From assembly GCF_015558675.1 (NCBI RefSeq), contig NZ_JADMOL010000002.1, positions 223,975 through 287,974 of the forward strand: a stretch of DNA of 64,000 nt, in the 5' to 3' direction. Source of the DNA: Paenibacillus sp. 1001270B_150601_E10. GTDB lineage: Bacteria; Bacillota; Bacilli; Paenibacillales; Paenibacillaceae. The notes under the pieces are model-generated. The model saw nothing but the letters and a program-made list of their open reading frames with translations, was not told where the DNA came from and did no database searches. A program made the translations under genes and the position numbers. Shown here piece by piece: positions 1 through 8,145 of this stretch; position 1 is the stretch's first letter, and each line of letters begins with the position of its first letter.

Positions 1-879
1 GGTTCCTTTAATGAAACCTTTCGCTTCAGCACGGACCGAGGAATGTACGTTATTCGCCTGCTTAATCCATCAACAAGCATCCCACGGCTTGAAGAGCTTC
101 AGTCAGTTATCATGCATCTAAACGAGGAAGGGCTTCCTGTACCTCTGCCCTTTCTTACGCAAGAGAACACCTGCTTCTCCATTATTGATGAGCGCGTGGT
201 ACAGGTTGCACCGAATCTGTCTGGTCAAAGATTCCATTGCCACAGCGAGCAGGTACACGCGAGCGGCCAAATGCTCAAGAGACTACATCGTACGCTGCTT
301 GGACGCAAGTTGAACCTTAAGCCTGCGCATTCCTTCTATCCCACACAGGACTATTACACAGAAGCGCTAAAGCAGCTTCAACGATTAGATGGGATTCCTG
401 CGAGTGAACTTGATCAAGTGGCATGTTATGCTGAGCGGATCGAACAGTCTTGGAACAGTATGGGAAGGCTCCCAAGCACTTTGATTCACGGAGACTGGCA
501 TTTTTGGAACCAACTGTATACCAAGCATCGCATTAGTGCGGTACTCGACTTTGATTACATGGAAGAGGGAATTCGCATACATGATGTTGCCTATGCTTTA
601 TGGTGCATCTATATCTTGCTGCCGCGCTATCAGGACACATTCGACGTTGCTTTCTTAGAAGGCTACGGCATGCTTACGTCTGAAGAACGAGAGCTGCTGC
701 CGGCTGCTGTCGCGCGAATATCGTTGTTCTTCCTGCTGCATGCTGTGACGAGTGCTGATCCACTAGAAAAATGGGAGAAGCAGGTCCAAAGGCAGCTTCC
801 GCTGCTTGCATGGCTTCAAGAAGAAGGCGGGAAGCGTATTAGCGCCGTTAAGCCTAACCACGATGAGAAGAGCCGTTAG
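1..879 (+). CDS. Aminoglycoside phosphotransferase-like kinase, 5' end outside window
   Basis: This is an APH/ChoK-fold small-molecule phosphotransferase. The reading frame is open from base 1: the residues before the first ATG (position 43) read GSFNETFRFSTDRG and continue into MYVIRL, the nucleotide-binding beta-hairpin typical of this fold, so the gene starts left of the window. The catalytic loop HGDWHFWNQL lies near 487-516 and the metal-binding LDFDYMEEG about ten residues later. These match the Brenner-type HGDxxxxN and DFD motifs. The substrate cannot be told: the family covers aminoglycosides, homoserine, choline and other hydroxylated small molecules. The gene ends just inside the left arm of a terminator hairpin. 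Family call is solid, function is not. Confidence 0.85.
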   Translation, partial: GSFNETFRFSTDRGMYVIRLLNPSTSIPRLEELQSVIMHLNEEGLPVPLPFLTQENTCFSIIDERVVQVAPNLSGQRFHCHSEQVHASGQMLKRLHRTLLGRKLNLKPAHSFYPTQDYYTEALKQLQRLDGIPASELDQVACYAERIEQSWNSMGRLPSTLIHGDWHFWNQLYTKHRISAVLDFDYMEEGIRIHDVAYALWCIYILLPRYQDTFDVAFLEGYGMLTSEERELLPAAVARISLFFLLHAVTSADPLEKWEKQVQRQLPLLAWLQEEGGKRISAVKPNHDEKSR

Positions 880-910
880 ACTAGTTATTAGGCTAACGGC
901 TTTTTTATTT
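871..910 (+). terminator. Rho-independent terminator
   Basis: AGCCGTTAG (871-879) pairs with CTAACGGCT (893-901) and is followed by a T-rich run. It overlaps the stop codon of the phosphotransferase gene. Confidence 0.85.
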
Positions 911-1050
911 GATCGGAGTGTTGATCGATCTAGATGTTGTTTGTTGAGCTGCGGGGCAGGACAGTTTAGTTATATCTGTTTTTAACCTTACCTAGTAGGC
1001 TTACGTTGAATGAAAATCCATGTATCATAGGATCATAAGGAGGGATAACA

Positions 1051-1944
1051 TTGCATTCAAAACAAAATCTCGTTCTTGTTCAAGATTACAAGGATGATAA
1101 AGTTTACAGAGATCGTTTTAATCAATTAACGAGTCTCGTGTTTGATATAAATTTTGAAGATTGGTATCAAAAAGGATGTTGGGATGACCGCTACATATGC
1201 TATTCATTTCTAAAAGATCACGAAATCGTTGCTAATGTTTCCATCAGCAAAATGGATGTCAGGATTCATAGAGAAAACAAGAAAGCGATTCAAATAGGAA
1301 CGGTCGCTACTCATCCTGATTATAGGGGGATGGGCCTTTCTAGGGCATTAATGGAGCATGTTCTTCATCTTTACGAGCAAGAGTGTGATCTCTTCTTCTT
1401 ATTTGCTAATCGTTCTGCACTTGACTTTTATCCCAAATTTGGATTTGAACCCGTTCATGAATGGCAATTCGAACTTAAAAGGGATCCCATTCCAAATAGA
1501 GACTCTATCCTGCGCAAGCTTGATTGTTCCAGTGAAGAAGACTTGCAATTTATCAAACGAATGGTGCTATCCCGTAAACCGATTTCCGAGCAATTCGGGG
1601 TCAGCAATAACCAAGGGCTCTTTATGTTCTATGCATTACATGCATTTCCTGACTCCATCTATTATTCACAAGAGGATGACGCCATTGTTGTCTATCAACA
1701 GGAGGGTCATACGCTGCATCTATATGATGTCGTAAGTCAAGGTGATATAAATATGCAATGCTTGCTTAAGCGCATTGCAAATAAGGAGACGGAGAGTATT
1801 CATTTTCATTTCACGCCCGATCCGTGTATGGAGATCGCTCAATGCGAGCCGTGGGATAATGATGATGATAGGCTCTTTATTAAAGCTAACTTTGACCTGG
1901 ATAAAAAGGCAATGTTCCGTGTGCCTTTATTAGCGCATGCGTAG
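1051..1944 (+). CDS. GNAT family N-acetyltransferase
   Basis: A predicted acetyl-CoA-dependent N-acetyltransferase of 297 residues. The GNAT core is in the N-terminal half, with the acetyl-CoA loop GTVATHPDYRGMGLSRALMEH (beta4-alpha3, Q/RxxGxG/A type) at about residues 82-105 and a following FYPKFGFEP segment. The C-terminal half (about 150-297) is not recognisable to me and makes the protein longer than single-domain GNATs, so a second degenerate GNAT-like domain is possible. The start is TTG at 1051, chosen because AAGGAGGG sits at 1038-1045. The acceptor substrate is unknown. The gene stands alone between two terminators. Confidence 0.8.
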   Translation: MHSKQNLVLVQDYKDDKVYRDRFNQLTSLVFDINFEDWYQKGCWDDRYICYSFLKDHEIVANVSISKMDVRIHRENKKAIQIGTVATHPDYRGMGLSRALMEHVLHLYEQECDLFFLFANRSALDFYPKFGFEPVHEWQFELKRDPIPNRDSILRKLDCSSEEDLQFIKRMVLSRKPISEQFGVSNNQGLFMFYALHAFPDSIYYSQEDDAIVVYQQEGHTLHLYDVVSQGDINMQCLLKRIANKETESIHFHFTPDPCMEIAQCEPWDNDDDRLFIKANFDLDKKAMFRVPLLAHA

Positions 1945-2033
1945 AGTTTGAGAGCGAGTAGGATTTATGGAGACAGGTCAGGGGAAGGACAATAATGGAG
2001 TGGCTTTTCGGAGCTATATGTATTCGTTATAGC

Positions 2034-2080
2034 AGAATCGGAAGAGGGATCAAGATCCGCTCTTCCGATTCTTTTATTTC
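2034..2080 (+). terminator. Rho-independent terminator, 13-bp stem
   Basis: AGAATCGGAAGAG (2034-2046) pairs perfectly with CTCTTCCGATTCT (2060-2072), followed by TTTATTTC. It closes the GNAT gene and lies between converging genes. Confidence 0.9.
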
Positions 2081-2105
2081 TTCTTTTTTCATTTACGGTA
2101 TGGGT

Positions 2106-3692
2106 TTAAGTCTTAATCTCAATCTCAGCCGTTCTCCCTTTATACCAATCCAGGAACATCACGGACAGTTCATTAGGAACATCTTCTATCTTGGCATGGT
2201 ATACAGGCTTTCCGCGATTGATGGTTCCGAGTGATGCAAGCCCAAGCCTGCGCTGAAGCGGGTTGCTCGAGACTTTAATCTCAATAATTTTATTGCGCTT
2301 CGAGATAAAAAGCTTGGTAGACCAGCTTCCTGTTTTAAATTGAACAAAATGTTGGCTCAGCACATAGCGCGTATTCTTGAAGTCCATGATTCTAGACACA
2401 AGAACGTAGAGCAGCAGCGCACATGACAGCACCCACCACCAGCCGTTATAGCCGAACCATGAAGGCTTGAAGGCAATAAGCGAGCCAGTAGCGATCATCC
2501 ATATCCAGCTTGGCCTAGCAAGCCGTACCCAGATCGAAGCATTGGGCAGCTTATACATATGCTCATTTACTTCATAGGCTGGGAGTATCTCCTTAATCAT
2601 GGCATAGGCCTGCTTGACCGGAAGATAAGGGTAGAGCGAGCTGCTCTTGAGCTTCTCATCCTCAAAGGACAGGTCGCCAGCGCTCGTTAGCCTCACCTCG
2701 GCAAGACCCAATATGCGCTTCATGAATGACTGCTCAATCTCGACTGCCTGCACCTTGTCTTTAGCAATAGAAAAGGAGGATTCCTGAATCAGGCCTCTCA
2801 CAATAAAGATGTGCGAAGCATCCGACGATATCTCATACTTTCCATAGATCAAGAAGGTCCGGATGAGACCAAAAGCCAATGATAGAAGAACTAGAGCCGC
2901 AATTAGAATCACAAGCATCCACCAAGACTCTAAGAGGTAGATGAAAACGCCCTCTGCTTCCTCCTCAACATGGAACATCTCATCCAGCTTAAAGTAAAAA
3001 GATACAAGCAGTGGAAGGAGCACCAGAAAGCTAAGAGATGTAAAGGAGGCCTTTATAATATCTTTTCGTGTAGGTCTAAAATGAATCGTACGACCGGCAG
3101 TGTTCCGTTTCGGGCTCGCGATGCGAGGCTGATGCTCTTCCTTGATCCTCTCTGTGCAGCTTGAATCCAGCCCAGAAGTCTCAGTTCCTGATACATCTCT
3201 GCTTTCATCCGCTTCATTCTCGATAAGAATATCCGTTTCGCCCTGTATAGCTTGCCCTGTCACCAGATGAACGATCCTATCCGCCTCTTCTATCGTGACC
3301 ACCTTGAACACGATGGCCGCCTCTTCGCCGCTTATTCCTGTTTCGAATCGAAGGGAAGTGACATGGAGCAACTTATGAAACAAGGACGTGTGACGGCTGT
3401 GGTTCTGGACTTTTGAATACGGAATCGACTGTTTCTTTTGATGCATCAATCCTTTATAGAGATGAAAAGCATGATCATCAAGCTCGTATCTGCGCGAGAA
3501 CCATCTCCAGACGATTGCAATCAGGCTGATCACAAGAAACAGATAGAATGCGAGTCTTCCGTAATGCACAAAGTTCGAGGTGGACTTCCACTGAAATACA
3601 AATAAATAAAGGACGATAAAGAAGGAGTTTTTAATGAGACTCCCAAGCTCAAACAGCATCACGTACGGATGATAGCGCTTGTCCTTCATCAT
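2106..3692 (-). CDS. ydbT: PH domain-containing membrane protein, YdbT-like
   Basis: A 528-residue membrane protein of the YdbT type. Several hydrophobic segments (near residues 15-30, 45-62, 220-240, 255-280 and 395-430) alternate with bacterial PH domains of the DUF304/bPH_2 family. The domain signatures are YELDDHAFHLYKGL (about 68-81), FIVRGLIQESSFSI (near 298-311) and FVQFKTGSWSTKLFISK (near 448-464). The N-terminal methionine overlaps the stop of the upstream ydbS-like gene by four bases (ATGA), so the two are translationally coupled. In Bacillus subtilis the ydbS-ydbT pair is membrane-associated and has been linked to protection against bacteriocin-type peptides. That role is only inferred here. 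A charged linker with many Glu and Ser (about 155-200) separates domains 1 and 2. Confidence 0.85.
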   Translation of the reverse strand: MMKDKRYHPYVMLFELGSLIKNSFFIVLYLFVFQWKSTSNFVHYGRLAFYLFLVISLIAIVWRWFSRRYELDDHAFHLYKGLMHQKKQSIPYSKVQNHSRHTSLFHKLLHVTSLRFETGISGEEAAIVFKVVTIEEADRIVHLVTGQAIQGETDILIENEADESRDVSGTETSGLDSSCTERIKEEHQPRIASPKRNTAGRTIHFRPTRKDIIKASFTSLSFLVLLPLLVSFYFKLDEMFHVEEEAEGVFIYLLESWWMLVILIAALVLLSLAFGLIRTFLIYGKYEISSDASHIFIVRGLIQESSFSIAKDKVQAVEIEQSFMKRILGLAEVRLTSAGDLSFEDEKLKSSSLYPYLPVKQAYAMIKEILPAYEVNEHMYKLPNASIWVRLARPSWIWMIATGSLIAFKPSWFGYNGWWWVLSCALLLYVLVSRIMDFKNTRYVLSQHFVQFKTGSWSTKLFISKRNKIIEIKVSSNPLQRRLGLASLGTINRGKPVYHAKIEDVPNELSVMFLDWYKGRTAEIEIKT

Positions 3693-4183
3693 TGCTCCAC
3701 CTCATCCACCTTGGCGTATTGCGCAATCTGATTGCGAAGCGCTACGGCCACTTCCTTCGGAAGCGCAGGAATGGAATGAGAGGAGCCCATCGTCTCAACG
3801 GAGATCGAGCAAAGCCCGTATTTGCGGAGCAGAGGTCCTTGCACGGTAGATACGGACTGCACCTTGGTCATTGGTACAAGCTGATGGATTTCCTTCCATG
3901 CGCCGGATTTTAGCTGCAAGTACTCCTCATCGACTCCGTAGCGCCAATTTTTATACAGCAGGAACGGCTTTATCCATGACCATATGGTTAAAGGAATCGA
4001 GAGGATGGTAATACCTATAAGGACCCATTGAACCCAAGGATACCAATCATAGCGATGGTCGAGGTAAAAGAGGATGCCAAGTATGATAAACCCGATAATA
4101 TTAAGAATGGTATCACTAATGATCCACACCTTTACGGCATCCTTGGATAATCGGTGTGCGGGTGGTGCAATGCGAGTTGTCAT
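3689..4183 (-). CDS. ydbS: PH domain-containing membrane protein, YdbS-like
   Basis: A 164-residue protein with two adjacent membrane spans (about residues 22-42 and 51-70) followed by one bacterial PH (bPH_2/DUF304) domain. The domain signature is RYGVDEEYLQLKSGAWKEIH, then VPMTKVQSVSTVQGPLLRKYGL. This is the short partner of the three-domain protein encoded directly downstream, with a 4-bp overlap. The length matches B. subtilis YdbS (about 160 residues). The two probably form a membrane complex. The 120-bp gap to the divergent gene at 4307 must hold its promoter, but I could not define one. Confidence 0.85.
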   Translation of the reverse strand: MTTRIAPPAHRLSKDAVKVWIISDTILNIIGFIILGILFYLDHRYDWYPWVQWVLIGITILSIPLTIWSWIKPFLLYKNWRYGVDEEYLQLKSGAWKEIHQLVPMTKVQSVSTVQGPLLRKYGLCSISVETMGSSHSIPALPKEVAVALRNQIAQYAKVDEVEQ

Positions 4184-4306
4184 TCAAATCACTCCTAAGT
4201 TGTTTGCCACCTATGGTAGAATTACGTTATTTCACCCTATATATGTTACGTTAATTATAACTCCAACGTTTCACAGCTGAATAGATAGGAAGGGAGAGGC
4301 AAGGGG

Positions 4307-5509
4307 ATGGACAAGCGAGCGATGAACCAACATCTTGAAAAAAGGCTCAAGGAGCAGGGGCACCTGATCGGAGTAGCGGCAGGCTCCGGCATGACGGCAA
4401 AGTATGCGGAGAAAGGCGGAGCAGACTTTATCCTTGCGCTGAGCTCTGGCCGGTATCGTCAGATGGGAGTGAGCTCCTTGGCAGGCTTCATGCCCTTTGC
4501 CAACAGCAACGAGCTTGTCATGGAATTCGGCGCCAAGGAGATCATCCCGATTGTACGCCATATCCCTGTTGTGTTCGGATTATGCGCAACGGATGTAACG
4601 ATTGATATGGAGCAGTATGTGGAGCAGATTCGTATGCAAGGCTTCTCTGGCATTAACAATTACCCTACCGTCGGCATGATGGATGGCCAGTACCGAGAGG
4701 CATTGGAGGAGGCGGGATTATCATTTGATGCGGAAGTGGAAGCAATACGGCTTGCGAGCAACAAGCAAATGTTTACGGTTGCCTTTGTGTTTAGTGCGGA
4801 ACAGGCGAAGAAGATGCTGCATGCAGGAGCTGACGTTATTTGCGCGCATTTGGGCTTTACGAAGGGCGGCGCATTAGGCGCAAAAAAAGTGCTTTCTATA
4901 AAGGAAGGCGCACTGCTTGCAAGAGAGGTATTTGCAGCATGCGAGGAGGAAACAACGGAGCGGAAGCCTTTTTATATGGTTTATGGCGGGCCAATCAGTA
5001 CGCCCATCGATGTGAAGTCGATGTATAATCTCACAGGAGCACACGGCTATATCGGTGGCTCCTCGTTCGAGCGTATTCCGCTTGAGAATACGATTGCGAA
5101 GACCGCTTTTGACTTTAAGCGTGCAGGGGATAAAAAGCAGGACAGCGATCTGAACCACCAGATCGAGGAATTAAGGCAGCACTATGATTATGTCTCCTTT
5201 GTAAAGGAGTACGTGGCAGAGCATTATCATGAAGAGCTTTCATTCAGTGAAATTGCAAGGCTGGCCCATGTCTCTAGAACCTATTTGAGCGCGTTGTTTA
5301 AAAAAGAGGTGGGGTACCCGTTCACCACGTATCTGACTGAAACTCGCTTGAATAAGGCCAAGGAATGCATTCAGCTTGGACACGTCAAGCTGGTTGATGT
5401 CGCGAGCATGGTCGGCTATAACGACTACGTGCATTTTAGCAAAATGTTCAAGAGGCAGTTTGGCATGTCGCCGCGAGAATATCAGCGTGACATTGAGGCA
5501 AAGAAATGA
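4307..5509 (+). CDS. PEP-hydrolase-like TIM barrel fused to AraC-type DNA-binding domain
   Basis: A 400-residue two-domain protein. Residues 1-275 form a PEP-hydrolase-family TIM barrel related to the C-terminal half of plant Tm-1. Residues 298-398 are a full AraC/XylS double helix-turn-helix, with SFSEIARLAHVSRTYLSALF and VDVASMVGYNDYVHFSKMFK, then the family ending FGMSPREYQRD. The barrel shares SGRYR, GSLAGF, QGFSGINNYPTVG, GGPIS and GSSFER with the free-standing barrel protein at 7067-7900, so sensor and downstream enzyme are homologues. I infer a regulator that binds the same substrate or product as the cluster enzyme and controls the genes at 5734-7900. The start is ATG 4307 with GGGAGAGG upstream. 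Confidence in the domain reading is high; the ligand is unknown. Confidence 0.88.
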   Translation: MDKRAMNQHLEKRLKEQGHLIGVAAGSGMTAKYAEKGGADFILALSSGRYRQMGVSSLAGFMPFANSNELVMEFGAKEIIPIVRHIPVVFGLCATDVTIDMEQYVEQIRMQGFSGINNYPTVGMMDGQYREALEEAGLSFDAEVEAIRLASNKQMFTVAFVFSAEQAKKMLHAGADVICAHLGFTKGGALGAKKVLSIKEGALLAREVFAACEEETTERKPFYMVYGGPISTPIDVKSMYNLTGAHGYIGGSSFERIPLENTIAKTAFDFKRAGDKKQDSDLNHQIEELRQHYDYVSFVKEYVAEHYHEELSFSEIARLAHVSRTYLSALFKKEVGYPFTTYLTETRLNKAKECIQLGHVKLVDVASMVGYNDYVHFSKMFKRQFGMSPREYQRDIEAKK

Positions 5510-5596
5510 AGGGGTATCAATAGACCTGTTGATGAAGGGTCTTCCAACAAGGCTCAGGTAGACGCGGGCTGTGCTGTTGTTGGTTTGGTGCTTGTA

Positions 5597-5660
5597 TCAT
5601 ACATAAACACAACTTTAGCATACATGAATACAATCGTTTTGTGAGAAGAAAGCGTATACT
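5597..5660 (+). promoter_or_regulatory. Candidate AraC-type direct repeats and promoter
   Basis: TCATACATAAACACAA (5597-5612) and GCATACATGAATACAA (5618-5633) agree at 13 of 16 positions and start 21 bp apart, two helical turns. The second repeat ends where a -35 element would sit 17 bp upstream of TATACT (5655-5660), and no -35 consensus is present. This is the geometry of AraC-family activation next to the polymerase. The regulator at 4307-5509 is the obvious candidate. Confidence 0.5.
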
Positions 5661-5733
5661 TAAGTCATAAGCAAGACGAATAACAAGAACAACGACTCCA
5701 TTGACATGGAATATGGAAAAGGAGGAACACCCG

Positions 5734-6945
5734 ATGAAAACGGTAGCAGTTGTGGGCACGTTTGATACGAAGGGGAAAGAATTTCAGTTTGTTCAAAGCA
5801 TCTTGCAGGGCTTAGGCGTGAACACCCTTATGATACACAGCGGAGTATTCGAGCCCATGTTTACACCGGACGTTTCAAATCGTGATATTGCTAAGGCTGT
5901 AAAAGAGGATATGGACGATATCGCAAGGCAGAAGGATCGTGCTAGAGCGACAGAGGTGCTGGCGCGAGGGCTTGAGGTATTGATTCCGAAGTTATATAAA
6001 GAAGGCCGATTCGACGGCATCTTATCCTTTGGCGGCAGCGGCGGAACGTCTATTGTGACGCCCGGAATGAGAGCGCTTCCAATTGGGGTGCCGAAAATGA
6101 TGGTATCAACGGTTGCTTCCGGCAATGTATCTCAGTACGTTGGCACCAGCGATATTATGATGTATCCGTCCATTGTCGATGTGGCGGGACTCAATACCAT
6201 CTCCATCAAAATTTTCACAAATGCTGCCTTGGCAATGGCAGGTATGGTGAAGCATGAGATTTCGGACCAAGAAGTGGAGAAGAAGCCTCTTATCGCAGCG
6301 ACGATGTTCGGCGTGACGACCCCTTGTGTGGATCAGGCACGCGAGTATTTGGAGTCACAGGGCTACGAGGTGATCGTATTCCACGCTACAGGAGCTGGCG
6401 GGAAAACGATGGAGAAGCTGATCGAATCCCATTACTTTGATGGCGTGCTCGACTTAACGACAACGGAGTGGTGTGATGAGCTGGTTGGCGGTGTATTGAA
6501 TGCAGGCCCTCATCGACTAGAAGCAGCAGGTCGTGCAGGTGTTCCGCAGGTTGTCTCTGTCGGTGCGCTGGATATGGTTAACTTCGGCCCCTACGATACG
6601 GTACCGGAGAAGTTCCAAGCTCGGAATCTGTACAAGCATAATCCGACAATCACCCTCATGCGTACGACCGTAGAGGAAAATGAGCAGCTTGGCAAAATCA
6701 TTGCAGAGAAGCTGAATCCAACCAACTCGAAGACAGCACTCCTGCTGCCGCTTAAGGGTGTATCCGCGCTGGATGCGAAGGATCAGCCTTTCTACGGTAC
6801 AGAAGAGGATCAGATGCTGTTTGACACCTTAAGACAGCACCTGGATACATCCAGGGTAGAATTGATTGAAGTGGACGCTCATATCAACGATCAGACCTTT
6901 GCGCTTCAAGCCGCAAAGAAGCTGGTTGAGCTGATGCAGGCATAA
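5734..6945 (+). CDS. Tm-1-like ATP-binding domain protein (UPF0261)
   Basis: A 403-residue UPF0261/Tm-1-like protein. It begins MKTVAVVGTFDTKGKEF, the family hallmark, and contains DGILSFGGSGGTSIVTPGMR and the nucleotide-binding ATGAGGKTMEKLI. In plant Tm-1 this ATP-binding half is fused to the TIM barrel encoded here by the next gene, and many bacteria keep the two as neighbours. The reaction is not firmly established for bacteria. The start is ATG 5734 with AAAAGGAGGA at 5717-5726; an in-frame TTG at 5701 has no ribosome site. Co-transcription with 7067-7900 is likely because no terminator lies in the 121-bp gap. Confidence 0.88.
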   Translation: MKTVAVVGTFDTKGKEFQFVQSILQGLGVNTLMIHSGVFEPMFTPDVSNRDIAKAVKEDMDDIARQKDRARATEVLARGLEVLIPKLYKEGRFDGILSFGGSGGTSIVTPGMRALPIGVPKMMVSTVASGNVSQYVGTSDIMMYPSIVDVAGLNTISIKIFTNAALAMAGMVKHEISDQEVEKKPLIAATMFGVTTPCVDQAREYLESQGYEVIVFHATGAGGKTMEKLIESHYFDGVLDLTTTEWCDELVGGVLNAGPHRLEAAGRAGVPQVVSVGALDMVNFGPYDTVPEKFQARNLYKHNPTITLMRTTVEENEQLGKIIAEKLNPTNSKTALLLPLKGVSALDAKDQPFYGTEEDQMLFDTLRQHLDTSRVELIEVDAHINDQTFALQAAKKLVELMQA

Positions 6946-7066
6946 GAAACAAACGAGCTGTTCTTGAATCGACCGATTCAAGCACGGTTCAGGCTTCAAA
7001 GATAGATATTCAATCCATACAGAATGAATGTACAACATAGAGCTAAGTTCAAAGGAGGACATCATC

Positions 7067-7900
7067 ATGATGCACAATCGGGAAGAAATCATCAAAACGT
7101 TGAAAGAGCAAGTCGCTCAAGGCAATAGCATTCTTGGCGCTGGCGCAGGCACAGGGATCTCTGCGAAGAGCGGAGAAGCCGGCGGCGTAGACTTGATCAT
7201 CATCTACAACTCCGGACGCTACCGGATGGCAGGACGCGGCTCGCTGGCAGGTCTTCTGCCTTATGGCGATGCGAACCAAATCGTGGTTGACATGGGCGCA
7301 GAGGTGCTGCCTGTTGTGAAACATACGCCAGTGCTCGCAGGTGTGTGCGGTACAGACCCATTCCGCATTATGGATGTATTCCTGAAGCAGCTGAAGGAGC
7401 AGGGCTTCGCAGGCGTTCAGAATTTCCCTACAGTCGGCTTGATAGACGGCGTGTTCCGTGCCAACCTTGAGGAGACTGGAATGGGTTATGATCTAGAAGT
7501 CGAAATGATACGCAAGGCTCATGAGCTTGATCTTCTGACTACACCTTATGTATTCGATGAAGAGCAAGCGATCAAGATGGCGAAGGCAGGAGCAGATATT
7601 CTTGTTGCACATATGGGTCTTACAACGAAGGGAACGATCGGTGCTAAGACAGCCCTTACGTTGGATGATTGTGCGGAACGCATTCAGAAGATTGTCGATG
7701 CAGGTAAGTCGGTTAATCCAGACATTATGGTCATCTGTCACGGCGGACCGATCGCTGAGCCAGAAGATGCACAATATATCTTCGAGCATACGAAAGGCGT
7801 AGACGGCTTCTTCGGTGCTTCAAGCATCGAACGCTTTGCGGCTGAAGTGGGAATTAAGCAGCAAGCGGAAGCCTTCAAGCGTGTAAAGCTTGGCAAGTAA
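7067..7900 (+). CDS. PEP-hydrolase family TIM-barrel protein
   Basis: A 277-residue single-domain TIM barrel of the family annotated as phosphoenolpyruvate hydrolase-like. It is equivalent to the C-terminal half of Tm-1. Family signatures are [55 protein letters not shown] and [12 protein letters not shown]. It is probably the enzymatic partner of the ATP-binding protein upstream. It also matches the sensor half of the AraC fusion at 4307-5509 along its whole length. The start is ATG 7067, after AAAGGAGGA at 7051-7059; ATG 7070 is nearly as good. An intrinsic terminator closes the unit. Confidence 0.87.
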   Translation: MMHNREEIIKTLKEQVAQGNSILGAGAGTGISAKSGEAGGVDLIIIYNSGRYRMAGRGSLAGLLPYGDANQIVVDMGAEVLPVVKHTPVLAGVCGTDPFRIMDVFLKQLKEQGFAGVQNFPTVGLIDGVFRANLEETGMGYDLEVEMIRKAHELDLLTTPYVFDEEQAIKMAKAGADILVAHMGLTTKGTIGAKTALTLDDCAERIQKIVDAGKSVNPDIMVICHGGPIAEPEDAQYIFEHTKGVDGFFGASSIERFAAEVGIKQQAEAFKRVKLGK

Positions 7901-7969
7901 ATGGATTTGCTCGTGTTGTGCTCCATTCAAGGGAAACATTTAAACCATGGTCTACGGTAATGGATCGCA

Positions 7970-8012
7970 AAGAAGCCCACAGCAGAATGAAGCTGCTTGG
8001 GCTTCTTTTCAT
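7970..8012 (+). terminator. Rho-independent terminator
   Basis: AAGAAGCCCA (7970-7979) pairs with TGGGCTTCTT (7998-8007), with further pairing of AGCAG and CTGCT inside, then TTC. It ends the Tm-1-like/TIM-barrel operon. Confidence 0.85.
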
Positions 8013-8065
8013 GTACCCTGCATGAAGCTTGGATGATTGAATATGTTCTGTCTTGCCACTGTCAT

Positions 8066-8103
8066 ATGTAAATGTAATAATATGTAGCAGGAAACATTTA
8101 CAT
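8066..8103 (+). promoter_or_regulatory. Inverted repeat overlapping a probable promoter
   Basis: ATGTAAATGT (8066-8075) and ACATTTACAT (8094-8103) are perfect inverted repeats 18 bp apart. A TTGCCA (8053-8058) lies 16 bp from TAATAA (8075-8080), so the left arm would sit between -35 and -10. This fits a repressor site for the methyltransferase gene starting at 8146. An RNA hairpin is the alternative. Confidence 0.4.
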
Positions 8104-8145
8104 TATGGTTTCAGTTAAGCTTAGAGGGAAAAGAGGAGCGTTCGC

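Noticed and set aside
1995-2234. 79-codon plus-strand frame after the GNAT gene
   Set aside because: It runs through a terminator hairpin and into the antisense of ydbT.
7901-8145. S-box riboswitch before the YxjG-like gene
   Set aside because: None of the S-box core blocks is present; only a terminator and an inverted repeat.
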